NCBI GenBank assembly: GCA_964497495.1
Contig: CAZCCZ010000011.1
Coordinates: forward strand, 1-64,000
Origin: CAXXOK01 sp964497495
GTDB taxonomy: Bacteria > Bacillota > Clostridia > Christensenellales > Aristaeellaceae
Direction: 5' to 3'
DNA: 64,000 nt
Both the position numbers and the translations under genes were made by a program. This document shows positions 35,736 to 44,442 of this stretch, piece after piece; position 1 is the first letter of the stretch, and the number at the start of each line of letters is the position of its first letter. The notes below the pieces were generated by a model that worked only from the letters and a program-made list of their open reading frames with translations, made no database searches and was not told the DNA's origin.

Positions 35736-36725
35736 ATGTGCGCAAGCATGACAAGCATCACGTCGTTCCCCCGCGCGGGCTGGAAAAGGCGGTTCCACCG
35801 GCTGTGGAAGTTTCGCTGGATTTATTTCCTGCTGCTTCCGGGCCTGCTGTACTATCTGTTTTTCCGTTTGGGGCCGCTAACCTATCTGCGGATCGTCTTT
35901 CAGAAATATTCCCCGCAGCTGGAGCTTCTGGGGCAGGGCAGCCCGTGGATGAACCCCTGGTACCGCAACTTCGAGGTTTTCTTCTCCAGCCCGGATTTTA
36001 TCCGCCTGCTGACCAACACACTGGCGCTGGCGCTGCTCAATATCGCCATCTGCTTTCCGTTTCCCATCCTCCTGTCCCTGATGCTCAACGAGATACGCCA
36101 TTCCGCGTTCAAGCGCGGCGTGCAGTCCGTGCTGTATCTTCCGCATTTCGTATCCTGGGCCGTGCTGGCCAGCATCATGATGTTGCTTTTGGGCCCGGCG
36201 AATAACGGCATCGTCAACAGCCTGCTCAAGGCGAACGGCAACGCCATGATCCCCTTTCTGGAAAGCTCCCGGTGGTTCCGCCCCATGTACATCGTCGAGC
36301 TCCTCTGGAAGGAATCCGGCTGGGGCACCATCATCTATCTGGCGGCGCTCTCCGGCGTGGACGAGCAGCTGTACGAGGCCGCCGTCATCGACGGGGCTGG
36401 CCGCTGGAAACAGCTCCTGCACATCACGCTGCCCGCCATCCGCTCCACCATCGTCATCATGCTCATCCTGAGCCTCGGCTCCTTTCTGGATACCGGCTTT
36501 GAACAGATTTATCTGATGATGAACGCACTGAACCGCGACGTGGCGCAGGTGTTCGACACCTATGTATACGAGGTGGGCCTCTGCGGCGCCTTCAAGCCCG
36601 CCCGCGACGTAAGCACCTATTCTTACGCCGCCGCCGTGGGCATCTGCAAGTCCATCGTGAGCACCGTTCTGGTGGTTGCCGCCAACGCTTTCTCCAACGC
36701 GGTCGGCGAGGAGGGACTGTCCTGA
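35736..36725 (+). CDS. Carbohydrate ABC transporter permease (LplB type)
   Basis: A 329-residue permease. After a basic N-terminus comes YFLLLPGLLYYLFFRLGPL, then the LplB-type KYSPQLELLGQGSPW. The EAA loop is LYEAAVIDGAGRWKQLLHITL and it ends in FSNAVGEEGLS. The exact start is uncertain: ATG 35736 and ATG 35748 are both possible, since AAAGG sits 1 or 13 bases away. I list the first. It couples to the next permease through a TGATG overlap. Confidence 0.9.
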   Translation: MCASMTSITSFPRAGWKRRFHRLWKFRWIYFLLLPGLLYYLFFRLGPLTYLRIVFQKYSPQLELLGQGSPWMNPWYRNFEVFFSSPDFIRLLTNTLALALLNIAICFPFPILLSLMLNEIRHSAFKRGVQSVLYLPHFVSWAVLASIMMLLLGPANNGIVNSLLKANGNAMIPFLESSRWFRPMYIVELLWKESGWGTIIYLAALSGVDEQLYEAAVIDGAGRWKQLLHITLPAIRSTIVIMLILSLGSFLDTGFEQIYLMMNALNRDVAQVFDTYVYEVGLCGAFKPARDVSTYSYAAAVGICKSIVSTVLVVAANAFSNAVGEEGLS

Positions 36726-37603
36726 TGGGCAGCAGGATACAGGGTAACCAATCCCGGGCGGGCCGGGCATTCGACCTGTTCAACGCGATTTTCTTCGTTT
36801 CTCTGGGGCTGGTGATGCTGCTTCCGTTGCTTTTCGTGCTGGTGGGCAGTTTTTCTTCCAGCGGGCTGGCGCAGCTGAAGTTCGGCGCGTTCACGCTGGA
36901 CGCCTATCAGGTAATCGCGCGGAGCAGCCGCACGATGGGTTCCATCGTCAACAGCATGATCATCACGGTGTGCGGTACGGCACTGAACATCACCGTAACC
37001 ACCATGACGGCCTACGGCCTGAGCAAGCGGAACCTGCCCGGCCACAGGGGTATGATCGTGTGCGTCCTGTTCTTCATGCTGTTCAGCGTCGGCATGATCC
37101 CCGAATACGTGCTGTTCTCCAACGTCATGCGGTTGAAAAACACCTACTGGGCCATCTGGCTGCCCGTGCTCATCTCCTCGTCCAGCCTCATCATCATGAT
37201 GAACTTTTTCCGCGAACTGCCCGCCAGCATTGAGGAAAGCGCCTGTATCGACGGCTGCAACGACGTGCAGAGCTTCTTCCACATGGCGCTGCCCATGTCC
37301 AAGGCGGCGATCGCCACGTTCTCGCTGTTTTACGCCGTATATTACTGGAACAACTACCTGAACGCCATCATCTACATCGACGATACCAACCTGTGGCCGG
37401 TCACGGTGTGGCTGCGGCAGTTTATCGTGCTGGCGCAGGGCAACCTGCTGGAAGAGGTCGGGGATACCTCGCGGGTCTGGATGCCGTCGACGGCCGTAAA
37501 ATACGCCACGATCATCGTAAGCACCCTTCCCATCGTGTGCATCTATCCGTTCTTGCAGAAGTACTTCGCCAAGGGCGTGCTGATCGGTTCCATCAAGGGT
37601 TGA
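36725..37603 (+). CDS. Carbohydrate ABC transporter permease (LplC/YtcP type)
   Basis: A 292-residue permease with EAA loop SIEESACIDGCNDVQSFFHMAL, YYWNNYLNAIIYI, and end QKYFAKGVLIGSIKG. The ATG shares a base with the upstream stop (TGATG). Together with 34108 and 35736 it makes a complete LplABC-type importer minus ATPase; the GH4 gene at 38717 extends the resemblance to the Bacillus lplABCD locus. Confidence 0.93.
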   Translation: MGSRIQGNQSRAGRAFDLFNAIFFVSLGLVMLLPLLFVLVGSFSSSGLAQLKFGAFTLDAYQVIARSSRTMGSIVNSMIITVCGTALNITVTTMTAYGLSKRNLPGHRGMIVCVLFFMLFSVGMIPEYVLFSNVMRLKNTYWAIWLPVLISSSSLIIMMNFFRELPASIEESACIDGCNDVQSFFHMALPMSKAAIATFSLFYAVYYWNNYLNAIIYIDDTNLWPVTVWLRQFIVLAQGNLLEEVGDTSRVWMPSTAVKYATIIVSTLPIVCIYPFLQKYFAKGVLIGSIKG

Positions 37604-37700
37604 CGCGCGGGAAAAAACGGGGGCATTGGCGCCTAAAAACAAACGGCGCGGCGAAAGCCGCCGCACCTGCGGGAGTGTAGACGGTGTGGAAAACACGACT

Positions 37701-37730
37701 AAGAAACGGGGCCGCGCGGAGCGCGCCCCG
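37701..37730 (-). terminator. Terminator of the AraC regulator gene
   Basis: On the minus strand CGGGGCGCGC and GCGCGGCCCCG (37721-37730 with 37707-37717) form a stem followed by TTTCTTAG. It lies 20 bp after the regulator stop. Confidence 0.8.
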
Positions 37731-37750
37731 AACCGGAGCGGATGACGCCG

Positions 37751-38611
37751 TTACCGCCGCGCGGGCTCGTCGGCGGGCGGTTCCCGGTGCCACGGGTGCC
37801 TGTCCGGCCGCCGCCGGTATTCGTGCGGCGTAATCCCCTCGATGCGCTTGAACACGTCGGTGAAGCGGGCCACGGTGCCCAGCCCCACCGCCTTCGCGAT
37901 CTGCGCGACGCTTTGGTCCGTCTCGCTGAGCAGCACGCGGGCGCGCTGCACGCGCGTCGCGTTTAGAAAAGCCATCACGCTTAGGCCTGTAACGGCCTTG
38001 AAGCTGTGGCCCAGGTAGTATTTGCTGATGAAGAAATGCGAGCAGATGCCGTCCAGCGTGGTAATGGAGGCCATGTTCTTGGATACGTACTCCGCCACCT
38101 CGTAGATTTTCTGATGCTTCGGGTTAAAGATCATCTGGCGGTCGGCTTTGGGCGAGAGCGAACGCTGAAAGTTCAGGAAAAGCTTGAGCACGTCGCAGTG
38201 GACTTCCGCTTCGTAGCCGTAAGGTTTTTCTTCCGTCAGCCTGCGGATCTCCTCGAACAGCGAGCGGATCACGGGGCCGTAGGGGCTGTCCGGCGTGACA
38301 ATCGCGGCGGTCTGGTTGAGCAGGTAATCGAAATTCAGGTTGTCGAACTGTCGGCCGCACGCCTCCAGAAAGTTGGGGTGCACCTCCAGCAGCATACGCT
38401 CGTGGGGCTGATCCCCGATGGCGGAAGTCTTGTGGATGCGATCGCTGCTGATGAAGATCACGCTGCCCGCGCCGAGGCGGTAAGTGCGGTTTTCCACGAA
38501 ATACAGCCGTTCGCCCCGCGTAAGGTAATACAGCTCGATCTCCGTGTGGATATCGTGCGCGGCCATCACGTAATGGCTGCGCGAGGCGACCTCGAAAGTA
38601 ATGTTTTTCAT
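37751..38611 (-). CDS. AraC-family transcriptional regulator with cupin sensor domain
   Basis: A 286-residue regulator. The N-terminal cupin has HDIHTEIELYYLTRGERLYF and AGSVIFISSDRIHKT, a sugar-sensing type fold. The C-terminal pair of helix-turn-helix motifs ends in VGLGTVARFTDVFKRIEGITPHEYRRR. GAGG lies 5 bases before the ATG. It sits between the importer and the GH4 gene, divergent from GH4, and probably controls both. The promoter carries a palindrome over its -10 that suggests autoregulation or another operator. Confidence 0.92.
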   Translation of the reverse strand: MKNITFEVASRSHYVMAAHDIHTEIELYYLTRGERLYFVENRTYRLGAGSVIFISSDRIHKTSAIGDQPHERMLLEVHPNFLEACGRQFDNLNFDYLLNQTAAIVTPDSPYGPVIRSLFEEIRRLTEEKPYGYEAEVHCDVLKLFLNFQRSLSPKADRQMIFNPKHQKIYEVAEYVSKNMASITTLDGICSHFFISKYYLGHSFKAVTGLSVMAFLNATRVQRARVLLSETDQSVAQIAKAVGLGTVARFTDVFKRIEGITPHEYRRRPDRHPWHREPPADEPARR

Positions 38612-38672
38612 GCTGCCTCATCAGTCCGGCGGCAACGGCGGAGCCGCGGGGAAGAAGTACCGGAAATACGGT

Positions 38673-38702
38673 ATTATACCGTTTCCATTTTCACACTGTC
38701 AA
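38673..38702 (-). promoter_or_regulatory. Consensus promoter of the AraC regulator with palindromic operator
   Basis: On the minus strand TTGACA (38697-38702), 18-bp spacer, TATAAT (38673-38678), both perfect. A 13-bp palindrome CGGTATTATACCG (38670-38682) covers the -10. The -35 directly overlaps the start of the AAGGAGG ribosome site of the divergent GH4 gene. Confidence 0.8.
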
Positions 38703-38716
38703 GGAGGACGACGGTT

Positions 38717-40105
38717 ATGCGCTACGAAGGGAACTGTGCGAAAGATTTGAAGATCGCCTATATCGGCGGCGGATCGCGCGACTGGGCGTGGTGCCTGATG
38801 CGGGACCTGGCGCTGGAACCGCAGCTGGAAGGTTCGGTGCGGCTGTACGATATCGACCGCGACGCGGCGGAGCGCAACGCCGTCATCGGCAACCGGATCG
38901 CCGACGACCCTCGTGCGAAGGCCCGCTGGGCCTACGAAGCCGTGGGCAGCCTCGAGGAGGCGCTGACCGGCGCGGATTTCGCGGTGATCTCCATTCTCCC
39001 CGGCACGTTCGACGAGATGGAAAGCGACGTGCACGCGCCGGAGAAATACGGTATCTACCAGTCCGTCGGCGATACGGTGGGGCCCGCGGGCTGTATACGC
39101 GCGCTGCGCACGGTACCCATGTACGTGCCCATCGCCGAGGCGATCCGCCGTTTCGCCCCCAAAGCGTGGGTGATCAACTACACCAACCCTATGGCGCAGT
39201 GCGTGGCCGCGCTGTACGCGGTGTATCCGGAAATCCGCGCCTTCGGCTGCTGCCACGGGGTCTTCCACACGCAGGAACTGCTGTGCGCCATGTTGCGGGA
39301 GGATTTCGGAATCGACGCGCACCGCAGGGACATCAGCTGCATGATGAGCGGGGTGAACCATTTTACGTGGATCACCGCCGCGAGCTACCGGGGCACGGAC
39401 CTGCTTGGGCCGTTTCGCGCCTTCGCCCTGCGCCACCGGGAGACCGGCTACGACGAGAGCGGCGCTGAGCGGTGGAAGACCGACCCGTTTCAAAGCGCGA
39501 ACCGCGTGACGCTGGACCTGTTCCTTCGTTACGGCGCCGTGCCGGCGGGCGGGGACCGCCACATTTGCGAATTCTTGCCGCCGTGGTACCTGCGCGACCC
39601 GGAAACGGTGAAAGCCTGGCGCTTCGGGCTCACCCCGGTCGCGTGGCGCAAAAAGGAACTGGGGGAACGGCTGGCCCGCGGCGCCGCCCTGTACGAAGGC
39701 CGGGAAACGATGGAACTTACGCCCTCCGGCGAGGAGGGGCACCTGATGATCAAGGCGCTGCTGGGGCTGGGCGACATGCTGACGAACGTCAACCTGCCCA
39801 ACCGCGGTCAGGCCGCCGACCTGCCGCGGGACGTGGTGGTGGAGACGAACGCCAGCTTCACCGGCGCGGGCGTAGCGCCGGTGATGGCGGGCTGCCTGCC
39901 GGGCGGCGTGCCGGGCCTTGTGATGCCCCACGCGGTCAACCAGCGGCTGCTTCTGAAAGCCGCGCTTACAGGGGACCGGGAAGCGGCGTTCCAAGCCTTT
40001 TTAAACGAGCCGCTGATGCGGCTTGACCCCGCGGACGCCCGCGCGCTGTTCGACGAGATGGTCAGGAATACCGCCGCCTGCCTGCCCGCTTCGTGGAAAG
40101 CCTGA
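38717..40105 (+). CDS. Glycoside hydrolase family 4 (LplD/alpha-galacturonidase-like)
   Basis: A 462-residue NAD- and Mn-dependent glycosidase. A Rossmann dinucleotide loop IAYIGGGSRDW (13-23) is followed by NYTNPMA (154-160). Metal-ligand regions are C179 in FGCCHGVFH and H215 in SGVNHFTW. GH4 enzymes work by oxidation-elimination; members act on alpha-glucosides, alpha-galactosides, alpha-galacturonides or their 6-phosphates. With an ABC rather than PTS importer next door, an unphosphorylated substrate is likely, as for LplD. ATG 38717 has AAGGAGG 9 bases upstream. Confidence 0.9.
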   Translation: MRYEGNCAKDLKIAYIGGGSRDWAWCLMRDLALEPQLEGSVRLYDIDRDAAERNAVIGNRIADDPRAKARWAYEAVGSLEEALTGADFAVISILPGTFDEMESDVHAPEKYGIYQSVGDTVGPAGCIRALRTVPMYVPIAEAIRRFAPKAWVINYTNPMAQCVAALYAVYPEIRAFGCCHGVFHTQELLCAMLREDFGIDAHRRDISCMMSGVNHFTWITAASYRGTDLLGPFRAFALRHRETGYDESGAERWKTDPFQSANRVTLDLFLRYGAVPAGGDRHICEFLPPWYLRDPETVKAWRFGLTPVAWRKKELGERLARGAALYEGRETMELTPSGEEGHLMIKALLGLGDMLTNVNLPNRGQAADLPRDVVVETNASFTGAGVAPVMAGCLPGGVPGLVMPHAVNQRLLLKAALTGDREAAFQAFLNEPLMRLDPADARALFDEMVRNTAACLPASWKA

Positions 40106-40135
40106 TAAAGCCTGATTGGGAAAGGGGATCAAACC

Positions 40136-40921
40136 ATGATGCACATCACGCTCTGCCCGGACGCCGCCGCCCTCGGCCTGAAAGCCGCGCAGGAAACCGC
40201 GCAGATTCTCCGGGAGGCGATCGCCGGGGACGGCTTCGCCCGGATCGTTCTTTCCACCGGCGCCAGCCAGTTCGCCACGCTGGACGCGCTGGTGCGGCAG
40301 CCGGACATCGACTGGAAAAAGGTGGAGATGTTCCACCTGGACGAATACGTGGGGCTGCCGGATACCCACCCCGCTTCCTTCCGCAAATACCTGAAAGAGC
40401 GTTTCGTGGACAGGACGCGCGTGGGCAAGGCGCATTTCGTGGACGGCACGCCCGCGTGTATCGACGAGCTGACCCGGGAACTGGACCGCGCGCCCGTGCA
40501 CGTGGGCCTGATCGGCATCGGCCAGAACGCGCACGTCGCCTTCAACGACCCTCCCGTGAACTTCGACGTCCGGGACGCCTATATTCTCGTCACGCTGGAC
40601 GAGGCGTGCAAGGCGCAGCAGGTGCACGAGGGGTGGTTCCCCACCGTGGACGACGTGCCGAAACAGGCCGTGAGCATGAGCGTAAACCGTATCCTTCGCT
40701 GCCGGAAAATCATCTCCGCCGTGCCGTACGCCGAAAAAGCGAACGCGATCCGGAACACGCTGCAAAACCGGCTTACAGCCGACGTTCCGGGCACGGCGCT
40801 CAAGACCCATCCGAATTTTTCACTCTACGTGGATCGGGATTCCTTCGGCCTTACGACGCTTTCGCAGATCGTGCCCGCCGAAGGCGAAACGGCCTTCGGG
40901 ATGACGGTGTACACGGCGTAA
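40136..40921 (+). CDS. NagB-family glucosamine-6-phosphate deaminase-like protein
   Basis: A 261-residue NagB/6-phosphogluconolactonase-fold protein. STGASQF is the phosphate loop and FHLDEYVGL holds the general-base Asp. The catalytic-His motif reads GIGQNAHVAFNDPP where NagB proteins normally have G.NGHIGFNEP, so Gly is Ala and the conserved Glu is Asp. It may deaminate or isomerise a different amino-sugar phosphate. AAAGGGGA precedes ATG 40136; ATG 40139 is an alternative. Placed 30 bp after the GH4 gene, same unit. A more canonical paralogue is at 61135. Confidence 0.88.
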   Translation: MMHITLCPDAAALGLKAAQETAQILREAIAGDGFARIVLSTGASQFATLDALVRQPDIDWKKVEMFHLDEYVGLPDTHPASFRKYLKERFVDRTRVGKAHFVDGTPACIDELTRELDRAPVHVGLIGIGQNAHVAFNDPPVNFDVRDAYILVTLDEACKAQQVHEGWFPTVDDVPKQAVSMSVNRILRCRKIISAVPYAEKANAIRNTLQNRLTADVPGTALKTHPNFSLYVDRDSFGLTTLSQIVPAEGETAFGMTVYTA

Positions 40922-40959
40922 CGGCGCGAGCGTTCAAGCGGTTTGCGCGATATGCGGGA

Positions 40960-40996
40960 AGGCCGGCCGGCGCGGTTCGCGCGGCCGGTCTTTTTG
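40960..40996 (+). terminator. Rho-independent terminator
   Basis: GGCCGGCCGGCGCG pairs with CGCGCGGCCGGTC (one bulge) and is followed by TTTTT (40991-40995). It ends the GH4-NagB unit. Confidence 0.85.
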
Positions 40997-41027
40997 GCGG
41001 ACGCAAGGCCCGCGTCCGAGACGCGTA

Positions 41028-41057
41028 TGGACAGGGATCGCCGGGGTGGAGTATACT
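41028..41057 (+). promoter_or_regulatory. Promoter of the ADP-ribosylglycohydrolase-family gene
   Basis: TGGACA (41028-41033), 18-bp spacer, TATACT (41052-41057), about 97 bp before the ATG and after the terminator, so the gene is a separate unit. Confidence 0.65.
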
Positions 41058-41154
41058 GGGGCGTCCGCATAGCGTACGTAGAGCCGCCGCTTCCGGAACC
41101 GTGCGGTGCGGGGCGGCGCAGCCGCGGGAATCAACGGGTCGGGAGGGACGCGAA

Positions 41155-42531
41155 ATGCTTTCTCAGCAGTCCTGGATGACGGTACGGGAGGCGATCCGGC
41201 AGGAGGTTCGGCAGTGTCTGGAGGAAGGGCGCACCGTTACGCCCGCGCAGGAGGCCGAAGCGGAAGCCATCGAAAAAATCGCCGTGTCCGCGCCCGCCGT
41301 AGCGGAACGCCGGGCCGCCGCGCTGAGCGACGCGCTGGCGGCGGCACCCATGCGCCCCGGTTATCCCTACCGGGAGCCCGATACACTGGAAGAAATCAAA
41401 AACCTGCGCGACGTCCACGGCCTTCGGGCGCTGCGGCCCGTCGCCGCGGAGTACGACCGGGTTTACGGCGCGTGGCTGGGCCGCTGCGCGGGGTGCCTGC
41501 TGGGGCAACCGGTGGAGGGCTGGACGCGGGCGCGTATCCGGGGCCTGCTGGAAGATACGGGAACCTACCCGCTTTCCGCCTACATCCGTTCGGATGTCGC
41601 GCCGGAAATCCGGTTACGCTGGGGCGTGAAGGACGAGGGCCGGGTATACGGCGGGAACCGGATCAACTGGATCAACAACGTAAGCGGCATGCCCGAGGAC
41701 GACGATACGAACTACACGATTCTGGCCCTGCTTCTGCTGGAAACCTGCGGGCCGGACTTCACGCCCGGCGACGCGGCGGAGACGTGGCTGCGCTGCCTGC
41801 CGTTTCTGCACGTGTGCACCGCGGAGCGCGTGGCCTACCGGAACCTGTGCAACCTTGTGCTTCCGCCGCTGTCCGCGTTGACGCGCAACCCGTACCGGGA
41901 GTGGATCGGGGCGCAGATTCGCGGCGACCTGTTCGGCTACGTATCTCCGGGCGACCCCGAAAGGGCGGCGGAATTCGCGTGGCGGGACGCGAGCATCAGC
42001 CATTCTAAAAACGGCATCTATGGGGAGATGTTCGTGGCGGCCATGCTGGCCGCCGCCGCCGTGACGGACGACGTGCCGGAGATCGTCCGGCAGGGGCTTG
42101 CGCAGATCCCGCATACGTCGCGGCTGCACGAGAGCATCAGCGGGGTGCTGGCGACGTATCAGGAGGGCGAAAGCGCGCAGGCGGCCCTCGATTCCGTTTT
42201 CAGCCGGTACGACGAGAACGTGGGGCACGACTGGTGCCACACCGTGTCCAACGCGATGCTGGTGGCTATCGCGCTGCTGTACGGGGAGAAGGATTTTGAA
42301 AAAACGGTCTGTCTGGCCGTATCGGCCGGGTTCGACACAGACTGCAACGGCGCCACGGCCGGTTCCGTGCTGGGCTGCGCGCTGGGCGCAACGGCGCTGC
42401 CGCGCAAGTGGACCGCGCCGCTGAACGACACCGTCCGCTCGGGCGTGGACGGCGCGGGACAGACAGCCCTGTCGGAGCTTGCCGCGCGGACGGTCGCGCT
42501 GGCTCCGGCGGCGGGGCGGCGGGACGCCTGA
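41155..42531 (+). CDS. ADP-ribosylglycohydrolase (DraG/ARH) family protein
   Basis: A 458-residue protein. An N-terminal extension of about 100 residues, partly helical, precedes the ARH domain. Domain signatures are YGAWLGRCAGCLLGQPVEGW, the magnesium-site motif PEDDDTNYTI (about 181-190) and the second acidic site GFDTDCNGATAGSVLG (about 390-405). Known members remove ADP-ribose from proteins or hydrolyse related N-glycosides. ATG 41155 has GGGAGGGA upstream. Its own promoter and terminator bracket it, yet it lies directly after a sugar operon; a ribosyl or N-glycoside hydrolase role is possible (inference). Confidence 0.88.
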   Translation: MLSQQSWMTVREAIRQEVRQCLEEGRTVTPAQEAEAEAIEKIAVSAPAVAERRAAALSDALAAAPMRPGYPYREPDTLEEIKNLRDVHGLRALRPVAAEYDRVYGAWLGRCAGCLLGQPVEGWTRARIRGLLEDTGTYPLSAYIRSDVAPEIRLRWGVKDEGRVYGGNRINWINNVSGMPEDDDTNYTILALLLLETCGPDFTPGDAAETWLRCLPFLHVCTAERVAYRNLCNLVLPPLSALTRNPYREWIGAQIRGDLFGYVSPGDPERAAEFAWRDASISHSKNGIYGEMFVAAMLAAAAVTDDVPEIVRQGLAQIPHTSRLHESISGVLATYQEGESAQAALDSVFSRYDENVGHDWCHTVSNAMLVAIALLYGEKDFEKTVCLAVSAGFDTDCNGATAGSVLGCALGATALPRKWTAPLNDTVRSGVDGAGQTALSELAARTVALAPAAGRRDA

Positions 42532-42566
42532 ACTGAAAAGGGCCGGGGGACGCGGAAGATATGAAA

Positions 42567-42598
42567 ACGAAAACCGCTTGAAATCAGGCGGTTTTCTT
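42567..42598 (+). terminator. Rho-independent terminator
   Basis: AAAACCGCTTGA and CAGGCGGTTTT (42570-42581 and 42585-42595) form the stem, then CTTGC. Nearly the same stem terminates the tRNA at 81-119. Between it and the DhaL stop (42666) nothing else is seen. Confidence 0.85.
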
Positions 42599-42665
42599 GC
42601 TTTCCATTTGATCAGCGTTCGCAATATTCCACCGCAGGGTTCGGACGGCGCGCGCCGCTTTCGCT

Positions 42666-43310
42666 TTAGATATTGATCGTGATCTTCCGGCTGATCAGCG
42701 TGTTCACGATGATCGCGCAGACGATGGCTCCTCCGTCCGGGCAGTCGCGGGAGCGCTCGGCGATCCATTTCGCCCTTCCGATTTTCGCGATGCAGCCCCG
42801 GGTGGCGTTGGCCGCGTTTTCGGCCTCCACCGCGGCGTGGCGGCCCGCCTCCGCGATATCGAAGGTTTCCAGATAGCGGTCGTGAAGCGCCTCCGAAAAC
42901 GGAATCAGCGAATCCAGCACCGTCTTGTCCCCCAGGTGCGCGCGCCCGTGGATCATGATGGTTTCCACCATCTTCGCGGGAATCTTCAAAATATCCTTAT
43001 CCTGCAGCGTCTCCTTATCCTCCGCGATCTTCGCCGCCTCCTGAATGGAAAAGCAGAGCAGCGTACCCATCGTGGACGGGGCGTTGATGTTGATCTGATA
43101 CGCGCAGCGGTTCAGCAGCCCGGATATGCTGTCCTCCCGGGGGTCGTTGAGCTCTTTCAGGATGCAGTACCCAACCTTCTCCATGGAAATGCCCAAGTCG
43201 CCGTCGCCGGAAAGGTTATCGATGTAGGTCAGCACGTCTTTGGCGTCGATCAATTCCAGCGCCGTGTTCCGGAGCGCTATTCGCAGGTCGTCGATCGTAT
43301 AACTTACCAT
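42666..43310 (-). CDS. DhaL-like kinase subunit (copy 1)
   Basis: A 214-residue DhaL-type nucleotide-binding subunit of a dihydroxyacetone-kinase-family enzyme. The Mg-ADP site has D31, D36 and D38 in IDNLSGDGDLGISM, and INAPSTMGTLL supplies the second nucleotide loop. Canonical DhaL proteins have GDGDHG; here, as in the second copy, it is GDGDLG. ATG 43310 is chosen because its N-terminus (MVSYTIDDLR) aligns with that of copy 2 (MPQYQIDQIK) and GGGGA lies upstream; ATG 43331 is an alternative. No DhaM phosphotransfer subunit is in the window, so ATP use is likely. Confidence 0.9.
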   Translation of the reverse strand: MVSYTIDDLRIALRNTALELIDAKDVLTYIDNLSGDGDLGISMEKVGYCILKELNDPREDSISGLLNRCAYQININAPSTMGTLLCFSIQEAAKIAEDKETLQDKDILKIPAKMVETIMIHGRAHLGDKTVLDSLIPFSEALHDRYLETFDIAEAGRHAAVEAENAANATRGCIAKIGRAKWIAERSRDCPDGGAIVCAIIVNTLISRKITINI

Positions 43311-43358
43311 GCGCATCATCCCCAAACTCATAGATATCCCCGTATCGGAAACGGAAAA

Positions 43359-44357
43359 TCAGAAACGGACCAGCGGTGAAAACGTCTCGGCGTCCAAAAG
43401 GGAGACGAGCGCGTCGTCCAGCCGCAGGATCGAAACGGAAGCCCCGTTCATGCCCAGCGACGTGGAATAATTCCCGATATACAGCCTGTGTACCCCGATC
43501 TCCCTCGCGTCGAGGTCGTTTTTCAAGTCCCGGTATAGAATATACAGCTCTTCCTGGGATGCCGCGCCCAACCCGTTAACCAGCACGGCCACCCGTTCGC
43601 CCGCTTTCAGTTCCTGATCCTGCGCGATTCGGGAAATCATGAAATCCGCAATCTCCCGGCTTTTCATAAGCTTGGATCGCCGCACGCCGGTTTCGCCGTG
43701 GATGCCGACACCCAGCTCCATTTCGTCCTCCCCGATGGAGAAGACCGGCGTTCTGGTATTGGGAAGCTGGCACGGGGAAAACGCGACCCCGACGGACGCC
43801 AGGTTCCGGTTCACCTGCTCGGCAACCTCCGCGACCTTTTCCAGCGGTTCGCCCGCCCGCGCGGCCGCGCCGGCGGCTTTGAACGCCAGGACGATACCGC
43901 CGATGCAGCGTCGATTGCGCCATTCCGCTTTCGGCGCGGTGGCGACGTCGTCCGATATGATCACGGTTCTCGTCCGGATACCTTTGTCCTGCGCTTTTCT
44001 GGCCGCGATCTCAAAATTCATGATGTCGCCCGTGTAGTTGCCGATGATAAACACGATGCCCTCCCGGTTGGGTACGTGATCCACCACCCAGTCGATGGTT
44101 TCCGCGCTGGGCGTGGAAAAAACGTTGCCGATCGCGGCGCCGGCGCACAACCCTTCCCCCACGTAGCCCAGAAAAAGGGGAAGGTGCCCGGCTCCGCCGC
44201 CGGTTACGATGGACACCCGATCCGCATTGAGGTGCTCCCGAAGCACGACCGCCTTATGGTCGGCGGGGTTGACGGCATAAAACGACGGGTACGCGCTCAA
44301 GACGCCGTCCAGACTTTCTTCAACGAATGTGTTGGGATCGTTGATAAACTTCTTCAT
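43359..44357 (-). CDS. DhaK-like kinase subunit (copy 1)
   Basis: A 332-residue DhaK-type substrate subunit. H220 in GVGIHGETG matches the His that forms the hemiaminal with the ketone substrate, and D111 (NYTGDIMNF) and H58 are kept. The substrate loop reads GGGAGHLPLFLGYVG where canonical DhaK has GGGSGHEPAHAGYVG, and GNVF replaces GDVF. The same changes occur in copy 2. I infer a ketose other than dihydroxyacetone. It lies 86 bp after the XRE regulator and 48 bp before DhaL on the same strand. Confidence 0.9.
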   Translation of the reverse strand: MKKFINDPNTFVEESLDGVLSAYPSFYAVNPADHKAVVLREHLNADRVSIVTGGGAGHLPLFLGYVGEGLCAGAAIGNVFSTPSAETIDWVVDHVPNREGIVFIIGNYTGDIMNFEIAARKAQDKGIRTRTVIISDDVATAPKAEWRNRRCIGGIVLAFKAAGAAARAGEPLEKVAEVAEQVNRNLASVGVAFSPCQLPNTRTPVFSIGEDEMELGVGIHGETGVRRSKLMKSREIADFMISRIAQDQELKAGERVAVLVNGLGAASQEELYILYRDLKNDLDAREIGVHRLYIGNYSTSLGMNGASVSILRLDDALVSLLDAETFSPLVRF

Positions 44358-44442
44358 AACGCTGCTTTCCTTTCATCCGGGCCGACCGTCGGCCCGGCGC
44401 TCGTTCGTGACGGTTTTTCCGGTGGGCGTGCTTACGGTTCGT

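Noticed and set aside
42567..42598. Dispersed repeat shared with the tRNA terminator
   Set aside because: Similarity to 81-119 is confined to the stem and is most simply two terminators of a common type.
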